DNA of 10,072 nucleotides from Acidobacteriota bacterium. Lineage in GTDB: Bacteria; Acidobacteriota; Vicinamibacteria; Vicinamibacterales; SCN-69-37. The stretch lies in assembly GCA_021824055.1 (NCBI GenBank), contig JAKALV010000108.1:1-10072 (forward strand). The letters are read 5' to 3'. The notes beneath the pieces are model-generated. The model did no database searches, was not told where the DNA came from, and saw only the letters and a list, made by a program, of their open reading frames with translations. Below, one piece after another: positions 5,512 to 10,072 of this stretch (positions are counted from its first letter, which is position 1; each line of letters opens with the position of its first letter). Position numbers and translations under genes: made by a program.

Positions 5512-6558
5512 ATGCGATTTCGCGTCGCGGTGATGGTGGCCGGTGTGTCGATGTTCGTCGGTTTGGCGGCGGTTGAGGCCGCGAAGCCGCGGATCAACCC
5601 GATGGTGGCGTTGCTCGAACAGCGGCAGCCGATCTTCGGGCTCTACGCGCCAAGCGCCCGGGCCGGGCGCGGCGGGGCGCGCCGCGGCGCACCGGATGCG
5701 AGCCCGCCCGCGCCACCCGCCAAGACTCCCGCGGATCTGGCGAAGGAAACGCTGGCGTTCACCGCGTCCGACTTCATCTTCGACGGCAGCATGGAGGACG
5801 GCGTGGACCGCGGGTTGCCGGCCTACACGGAATATCTCGGGGCGCTCAGCGAGGCCGGCCTGCTGATCAAGGAGCCATCGCCGCACCTGTCGCACGCGCT
5901 CGTTGTGAAGATGCAGGAGATCGCGCCCGACGTCGCGAACGCTTCCGAGCTGATCGGCAGGCAGCTCAACGCGGGCGTGACGACGATCATGTTCGTGGGC
6001 ACGAAGAGCGCGGCGGAAGTGGACGCGGGCCTCAAGGCGATGCGCTTCACGTCGAGGGGCGGCACGCGCGACGAACACACCGTTGGCAACGCCCCGAAGC
6101 TCTGGGGCCTCAGCGAGGCGGACTACAGGAAGCGCGCCGGTCTCTGGCCGCTGGACCCGGACGGCGAGCTGGTCAACTGGACGATCGTCGAAAGCCAGGC
6201 CGGGCTCGCGCACGTGCGCGAAATTGCGGCGGTCAAGGGGATCGGCGTGTTGTGGCCGGGCGCGGGCACGCTGCGGCAGGTGTTTTCGTCGCCGAAGCTC
6301 GGCGCGGACGGTCAGCCGGAGATCGGCGCCAACGGCCGACCCGTCACGGTGTTCGACGCCGCCGGCTGGGAACAGGCCATTCAGCAGGTGCTGTCGGCGT
6401 GCAAGGAATTCAATGTGCCGTGCGGTTACCCGTCGAACACGGCGGAGGACATGGAGATGCGCTACAAGCAGGGCTTCCGGGTGTTCGTCGGGGGCTGGGG
6501 CGAGAACGGGTTCAAGATGGTGCGGCACGGCAGGGAGATTGGTGGGAGAAAGGACTAG
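5512..6558 (+). CDS. Exported HpcH/HpaI aldolase-like protein, probably with altered active site
   Basis: The product has 348 residues. An N-terminal signal peptide (MRFRVAVMVAGVSMFVGLAA, likely cleaved after VEA at 23) sends it to the periplasm or outside. The rest follows the HpcH/HpaI aldolase/citrate lyase barrel by eye: IFGLYAP (41-47), SDFIFDGSMEDG (86-97), LNAGVTTIMFVGTKSAAEV (152-170), WTIVESQAGLAHV (223-235), KGIGVLWPGAG (242-252) and CKEFNVPCGYPSNTAED (297-313). Family enzymes are cytoplasmic class II aldolases. Here the usual GEHAP segment with the catalytic His reads GSMED. The metal-ligand Glu appears kept (Glu227), but the GPADL Asp position reads PGAGT. A Gly/Arg/Pro-rich insert of about 35 residues follows 47. 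It may use another chemistry or be non-catalytic. The amidohydrolase gene begins 42 bases downstream, so they form an operon. Confidence 0.8.
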   Translation: MRFRVAVMVAGVSMFVGLAAVEAAKPRINPMVALLEQRQPIFGLYAPSARAGRGGARRGAPDASPPAPPAKTPADLAKETLAFTASDFIFDGSMEDGVDRGLPAYTEYLGALSEAGLLIKEPSPHLSHALVVKMQEIAPDVANASELIGRQLNAGVTTIMFVGTKSAAEVDAGLKAMRFTSRGGTRDEHTVGNAPKLWGLSEADYRKRAGLWPLDPDGELVNWTIVESQAGLAHVREIAAVKGIGVLWPGAGTLRQVFSSPKLGADGQPEIGANGRPVTVFDAAGWEQAIQQVLSACKEFNVPCGYPSNTAEDMEMRYKQGFRVFVGGWGENGFKMVRHGREIGGRKD

Positions 6559-6599
6559 TTCGAACGGTTCGAACGGTTCGGAGGGTTCGGAGGGTTCGC
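6559..6599 (+). repeat. 9-bp tandem repeat carrying the ribosome site of the amidohydrolase gene
   Basis: Immediately after the TAG stop at 6558 come TTCGAACGG twice (6559-6567, 6568-6576), then TTCGGAGGG twice (6577-6585, 6586-6594), then TTCGC. The GGAGGG of the last full copy (6589-6594) is 6 bases before the ATG at 6601 and is the ribosome site. Copy-number change would shift or add Shine-Dalgarno sequences. The repeat fills the whole intergenic gap. Confidence 0.85.
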
Positions 6600-6600
6600 C

Positions 6601-8109
6601 ATGAGGTTCGGGAGATCACCGCGGGTGGTTCGGGCGGCGGCGCTTGCGGTTCTGCTGCTTGGTTCGAGGTTCGGCCCGCTCGCCGCGCAGGCGCCGGTGA
6701 CGGCCATTGTCGGCGCGACGGTAATTGACGGCAACGGCGGCACGCCGATCCGGGACGCGGCGATCGTGATCTCCGGCGCGCGGATCACGGCGATCGGATC
6801 GCGCGCGTCGGTGACGATTCCCGCGGGCGCGACGCGCATCGACGCGGCGGGGCAGTGGGTCGTGCCGGGGTTCATCGATACCAACGTGCACCTGTCGCTC
6901 TACGGCGGCCAGAATGAGCGCTACGAGACGATGGTCCGGTACCAGCCGCGGTTCGACGACATCGTGCTGGAAGCGGCGCAGATCGATCTCAGCTATGGCA
7001 TCACGACGGTGCGCGACAGCTACGGCGCGCTGGTGCCGCTGACGCGCGTGCGCGACCGTATCAACCGCGGCGAGGCCGTGGGCACGCGCATCTTCGCGGC
7101 TGGCAACATCCTCGGCTGGAGCGGGCCGTACTCGTTCTCGTTCAGCCGCGTCATGGGCCCGCTCACGCCGTTTCAGGAACAGATGAACGATTTCATCGCG
7201 CAGGGCGGCGGCGAAGCGCTGATGAACATGACGCCCGGCGAACTCCGCACGGCCATCAGCGCGTACATCGATCGCGGGCCGGACTTTCTCAAGTACGGCG
7301 GCACCAGCCATTTCTCCGAGCCGACGTTCATCGGGTTCTCGACCGAGGCGCAGAAGGCGATCGTCGATGAGGGTCACCGCCGCGGGCGGTTTGTCGAGAC
7401 GCACTCGACCAGCATCGAGGGCCTGCGCGAGTCGCTCGCGGCCGGCATCGACGGCATCCAGCATCCGGAGTTGCTTGACGGCCGCGATCTGCCCGACGAC
7501 ATCATCAACACGATCAAGGCGCGCGGCGTCATCTGCTCGATGCTGATGAGCACCATCACCGGTCCGGCCTGGCAGCGGCACCTGAAGGCGCGCGACGAGG
7601 CGTTGAAAAAGGCCGCCGAGGCGAAGAAGGCCGCGAAGCAGCCGGTGCGCGAGCCGACCACGGCGGAAAAGCGGAAGGCGGCGGCGGATGCGGGCGACGA
7701 TCTCGAGTCGCGGCGCAAGAACGCCGTCGCGCTGATCCGGGCCGGCGCGATCGTCACGCCGGGCACCGACAGCTACTGGGCCGCGGCGCCGGAGCTGACG
7801 CGCACGCCGAAGATGCCCGACCAGGACCACGGCACGGGCACGATTCTCGCGATCGAAGGGTTCGTCGAACTCGGCATGACGCCGCTCGAGGCGATCACGG
7901 CCGGCACGAAGAACGGCTCGATCGCCGCGCGCGGCCAGAAGGATTTCGGCACGCTCGAAGCCGGCAAGTTCGCGGATCTCGTGATCCTCACGGCCGATCC
8001 GCTCGCCGATATTCACAACATTCAGAAGGTCGCGTCGGTGATGAAAGAAGGCAAGGTCATCGACCGCGCGACGCTGCCGCAAACGAGAGTGCTGTCGGCC
8101 GTCAGGTAG
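6601..8109 (+). CDS. Exported metal-dependent amidohydrolase (imidazolonepropionase-like)
   Basis: This is a 502-residue amidohydrolase-superfamily enzyme that hydrolyses an amide, peptide or ring bond; the substrate is unknown. The ATG at 6601 has GGAGGG 6 bases upstream. A signal peptide (AAALAVLLLG core, likely cut near residue 29, PLAA before QAP) indicates periplasmic location. A beta-sandwich part (about 32-85, TAIVGATVIDGNGG) precedes the TIM barrel. Candidate metal residues are Asn95 and His97 (GFIDTNVHL, normally HxH), Lys231 (FLKYGGTSH, the likely carboxylated Lys), His268 (ETHSTS), His288 (GIQHPE) and Asp390 (TPGTDSYW). The first HxH His is therefore Asn. A Lys/Ala/Glu-rich charged insert lies at about 327-373. 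The C-terminus has the usual LEAGKFADLVILTADPL. It is co-oriented with the aldolase-like gene 42 bases upstream and the SPFH gene 56 bases downstream. Confidence 0.9.
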   Translation: MRFGRSPRVVRAAALAVLLLGSRFGPLAAQAPVTAIVGATVIDGNGGTPIRDAAIVISGARITAIGSRASVTIPAGATRIDAAGQWVVPGFIDTNVHLSLYGGQNERYETMVRYQPRFDDIVLEAAQIDLSYGITTVRDSYGALVPLTRVRDRINRGEAVGTRIFAAGNILGWSGPYSFSFSRVMGPLTPFQEQMNDFIAQGGGEALMNMTPGELRTAISAYIDRGPDFLKYGGTSHFSEPTFIGFSTEAQKAIVDEGHRRGRFVETHSTSIEGLRESLAAGIDGIQHPELLDGRDLPDDIINTIKARGVICSMLMSTITGPAWQRHLKARDEALKKAAEAKKAAKQPVREPTTAEKRKAAADAGDDLESRRKNAVALIRAGAIVTPGTDSYWAAAPELTRTPKMPDQDHGTGTILAIEGFVELGMTPLEAITAGTKNGSIAARGQKDFGTLEAGKFADLVILTADPLADIHNIQKVASVMKEGKVIDRATLPQTRVLSAVR

Positions 8110-8136
8110 TTCGGGCGACTTCGCAGCCTTCCGAAC
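8109..8136. repeat. GTTCGG inverted repeat following the amidohydrolase stop codon
   Basis: GTTCGGGCGACT (8109-8120) starts at the last base of the TAG stop and is identical over 12 bases to 9199-9210 in the array after the SPFH gene. CCGAAC (8131-8136) is its inverted counterpart. This fills half of the 56-base gap before the next gene. It belongs to the same repeat family as 6559-6599 and 9134-9338. Confidence 0.65.
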
Positions 8137-8165
8137 GGGTAGGATCGTTCGCGGAGGCTTCACCC

Positions 8166-9131
8166 ATGATTTCCATCGCTCTGCTCTGTCTGGTCGGCGC
8201 CGTGGCGCTCGGTCTGTTCGCCCGCTCGATTCGCAAGGATCCGCGGTACTTCGAGGTTCATCCCCGCGTGAGAACGATGTCGACGGTGCTTGCGGCCGCG
8301 GCCGTGCTGCTCGTCGCCCTGTCGTCGTTCACGATCATTCCCGCCGGCCACGTCGGCGTGCAGGTGCTGTTCGGCAAGGTGAAGCCGGAGCCGCTCACCG
8401 AGGGCATCCAGCTCATCAATCCGTTCGTCACCGTGCAGGAGATGTCGGTACGGACGGAGACCTACACGATGTCGGCCACGTCGGATGAAGGACAGGTCCG
8501 TGGCGACGACTCGATCCAGGCGCTGTCGTCCGACGGGCTGTCGATGCCGCTCGACATCACGATCGCGTTCCGCCTGGTCGGCAGCGACGCGCCGCGCATC
8601 TACCGCGACATCGGCGCCGACTACGTTGAGAAGATCATCCGGCCGGCCTCGCGCACGGCGGTCCGCGAAGCCATCGCCGGGTTCACCGCGCAGGAGGCGT
8701 ATTCCACCAAACGCGAAGCGCTGCCGCAGATGATGCACGACCTGCTGACCGCGCGGGTGAAATCGCTGCTCGAACAGCGTGACACCTTCAAGGGCGCCAC
8801 CGGCTTCATCGTCGATCAGGTGATGCTGCGCAAGATCCAGCTGCCCGACAAGGTCAAGAACGCGATCGAAGCCAAGCTCGAAGCCGCGCAGCAGTCGGAG
8901 CAGATGCAGTTCGTGCTCGAGAAGGAACGCCAGGAAGCCGAGCGCAAGCGCATCGAAGCCAAGGGCGTCAGCGACTTCCAGACGATCGTCTCGCAAAGCA
9001 TCAACGTGAACCTGCTGCAGTGGAAGGGCATCGAGGCCACAGAAGCCCTCGCCAAGAGCCAGAACGCGAAGATCGTCGTGATCGGCGCGGGAAAGAATGG
9101 GCTGCCGGTCATTCTCAATCCGGAGAAGTAG
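8166..9131 (+). CDS. SPFH/prohibitin-family membrane protein
   Basis: The product is a 321-residue membrane-anchored protein of the stomatin/prohibitin/HflK-C type. Such proteins form large oligomeric scaffolds in the membrane and often control proteases or lipid domains. The ATG at 8166 has GGAGG 8 bases upstream. There are two hydrophobic stretches: 3-19 (SIALLCLVGAVALGLFA) and about 39-59 (LAAAAVLLVALSSFTIIPA). The SPFH domain follows from about 58 (IIPAGHVGVQVLFGKV), with the typical GIQLINPF and a region of MPLDITIAFRL. A charged coiled-coil (about 225-275, rich in Glu, Lys, Gln and Arg: EKERQEAERKRIEAKG) comes next, and then a conserved-looking tail with LLQWKGIEATEALAKS. An extra first hydrophobic segment compared with HflC is visible. 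It is the last gene of the three-gene plus-strand group, 56 bases after the amidohydrolase. A functional link to the exported enzymes is only positional. Confidence 0.92.
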   Translation: MISIALLCLVGAVALGLFARSIRKDPRYFEVHPRVRTMSTVLAAAAVLLVALSSFTIIPAGHVGVQVLFGKVKPEPLTEGIQLINPFVTVQEMSVRTETYTMSATSDEGQVRGDDSIQALSSDGLSMPLDITIAFRLVGSDAPRIYRDIGADYVEKIIRPASRTAVREAIAGFTAQEAYSTKREALPQMMHDLLTARVKSLLEQRDTFKGATGFIVDQVMLRKIQLPDKVKNAIEAKLEAAQQSEQMQFVLEKERQEAERKRIEAKGVSDFQTIVSQSINVNLLQWKGIEATEALAKSQNAKIVVIGAGKNGLPVILNPEK

Positions 9132-9133
9132 AA

Positions 9134-9338
9134 GGTTCGGGGGCCTCACGCGCGAGGTTCGGGGGGCTATGCGCGTGGTTCGGGGGGCTACGATCGTGGT
9201 TCGGGCGACTGGCGGGTGTAGTTCGGGAGGCTTCGATCGTGGTTGGGTGCCACAGTGCCGGGTGCGCTCGCACCACGGGCGGAGCCTCCCGAACCACGCG
9301 CGAAAGTCCCCCGAACCCCGCGCGGAAGTCCCCCGAAC
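9134..9338. repeat. Symmetric GGTTCGGGGGGCT repeat array between convergent genes
   Basis: The 271-base gap between the SPFH gene and the diguanylate cyclase gene is mostly this array. Five forward units of 21-22 bp start at 9134, 9156, 9177, 9198 and 9220 (core GGTTCGGGGGGCTA, often followed by CGATCGT or GCGCGT). Three inverted units follow (cores at 9283-9294, 9306-9317 and 9328-9338). GTTCGGGAGGCT (9221-9232) is a perfect 12-bp complement of 9283-9294. A central stem, GGTGCG/CGCACC (9261-9274), sits at the turn. The long hairpin could end transcription from both sides. No gene is supported here. Confidence 0.85.
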
Positions 9339-9359
9339 GGTCTCCACTCGTCGTCAGTC

Positions 9360-9375
9360 ACCCTGCAAGAAGGGT
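9360..9375 (-). terminator. Weak hairpin downstream of the diguanylate cyclase gene
   Basis: ACCCT (9360-9364) and AGGGT (9371-9375) form a 5-bp stem with a 6-base loop, about 28 bases after the cyclase stop codon on the minus strand. There is no T-rich tail, so any role in termination is doubtful. Confidence 0.2.
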
Positions 9376-9402
9376 AATGGCGAACAGGATCCGGAAGTTC
9401 CG

Positions 9403-10072
9403 CTACTTTGCGCAGAGGTCCCGGAGATAGGCCGGCTCGCGCCGGGCGACGCGGTTCTTGCCGCGGCGCTTGGCGTCGTACAGCGCTTCGTCGGCTCGCT
9501 GGAGGAGACTTCGGGTGGTGTCGCCGGCAGAGAACTCCGCCAGCCCCACCGACAGGGTGAAGACGATCGAGGTGCCTTCTTCGGTGAACGGCCGGTTCAT
9601 GACCGCATGGTCCAGCGCGGCGCACACGCGGGTCTCCGCCTGGCACAGCGTGACGTCCTTGATCAGCACGCCGAATTCGTCGCCGCCATGACGCGCCAGG
9701 ACGTCATCGGCGCGAAACGCTCCGCGCAGACTGGCGGCCACGGCGATCAGCACCTGGTCGCCGGCCAGGTGGCCGTGCGTGTCGTTGACGTGCTTGAAGT
9801 CGTCCACGTCCACCAATGCCAGCACGAAGCGCGACCCGCGCTGGCCGGCCAGCTCCGTGAGCGCCCGCTCGAAGGCGGCACGATTGGCGAGGCCCGTCAG
9901 AGGATCCGCGGTGGCCTGCACTTCGCTGGCCGCCAGCCGGTCTTCAAGCTCGGAGATTCTGGTGGAGAAGGCGCAAAGCGTCGCCTTCCACGACGCGTGC
10001 CGGGCCTCGGTGGCCCGCTTGAGTTCGCCCACCTCGCGCGCCAGCCGCGTCTTGATTTCCGCGAGGCTGTCG
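9403..10072 (-). CDS. GGDEF-domain diguanylate cyclase (N-terminal part missing)
   Basis: This enzyme makes the second messenger cyclic di-GMP from two GTP. The 222 C-terminal residues are visible. The reading frame stays open to the right edge, so the true start and any sensor domain are outside; the GTG at 10032 is probably internal. Numbering from the edge, residues 1-52 are a charged helical coiled-coil (DSLAEIKTRLAREVGELKRA and on). The GGDEF domain follows from DPLTGLANR (56-64), with VDVDDFKHVND (88-97) holding the metal-binding Asp. The active-site GGDEF is at 129-133 and the inhibitory I-site RADD is 5 residues before it (120-123). The end motif is ADEALYDAKRRGKNRV. All key residues are intact, so an active, product-inhibited cyclase is expected. 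It converges with the SPFH gene. Confidence 0.95.
   Translation of the reverse strand, partial: DSLAEIKTRLAREVGELKRATEARHASWKATLCAFSTRISELEDRLAASEVQATADPLTGLANRAAFERALTELAGQRGSRFVLALVDVDDFKHVNDTHGHLAGDQVLIAVAASLRGAFRADDVLARHGGDEFGVLIKDVTLCQAETRVCAALDHAVMNRPFTEEGTSIVFTLSVGLAEFSAGDTTRSLLQRADEALYDAKRRGKNRVARREPAYLRDLCAK

Noticed and set aside
5308..6528. Open frame on the minus strand opposite the aldolase-like gene
   Set aside because: Its C-terminal part is translated from heptamer repeats and the rest is an antisense shadow without motifs.
6616..8163. Long open frame on the minus strand (515 codons) opposite the amidohydrolase
   Set aside because: The product is Arg/Asp/His-rich with no recognisable motif, and the opposite strand has a complete signal peptide, metal residues and ribosome site.
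9134..9338. Possible CRISPR array or small protein gene
   Set aside because: Units are degenerate, contiguous and turn into inverted copies; no spacer pattern and no ribosome site with a plausible protein.
8160..9347. Open frame on the minus strand opposite the SPFH gene and into the repeat array
   Set aside because: Its N-terminus is a repeated Arg/Pro/Thr pattern made by the 21-bp repeats and the rest is antisense shadow.

Overview
The window is strongly GC-rich, with G or C at most third codon positions. It looks like the chromosome of a soil- or sediment-type bacterium. A member of the Acidobacteriota (Vicinamibacteria-like) is my best guess, based on the gene mix (sigma-54 activators, exported amidohydrolase and aldolase-like proteins), GTG/TTG start options and many short intergenic repeat families. 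This is inference; there is no rRNA or other marker gene. I see no tRNA, rRNA, CRISPR, transposase or phage gene.

Region 1 (1-2640, all minus strand) is a signalling module read right to left. It starts with a small exported DUF5666/OB-fold-like protein (2158-2538), followed by a clear intrinsic terminator. Next come an OmpR/PhoB-type response regulator (1349-2020) and a membrane sensor histidine kinase (1-1352), which runs off the left edge. Regulator and kinase overlap by 4 bases and are surely co-transcribed. Upstream of the small gene is a TTAA direct repeat with 10-bp period, of the type bound by OmpR-family regulators. The layout (exported OB-like protein, regulator, kinase) resembles ygiW-qseBC.

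Region 2 (2641-5298) holds two divergent sigma-54 activators. The minus-strand gene (2762-3799) has only an AAA+ domain and a Fis-type HTH. The plus-strand gene (3916-5298) is a full NtrC-type regulator with receiver, AAA+ and HTH domains. A REP-like inverted repeat patch lies between region 1 and this pair.

Region 3 (5299-9131, plus strand) begins with a 165-bp block of GGGCAAA heptamers, three 17-bp tandem repeats and an inverted heptamer arm. Then come three same-strand genes with short gaps: an exported HpcH/HpaI aldolase-like protein that seems to lack the usual catalytic residues, an exported metal-dependent amidohydrolase with an Asn in the first HxH position, and an SPFH/prohibitin-like membrane protein. 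A dispersed GTTCGGGNGRCT-type repeat directly follows the stop codon of each of these three genes. It ends in a symmetric array of about 200 bp after the third.

Region 4 (9403-10072, minus strand) is the C-terminal part of a GGDEF diguanylate cyclase with an intact active site and inhibitory site. It is cut off by the right edge.

Regulation dominates the left half and the far right. The middle operon looks like exported hydrolytic or catabolic proteins with a membrane scaffold. A weak -24/-12 promoter candidate lies just upstream of that operon, next to the two sigma-54 activators, but the link is a hypothesis.
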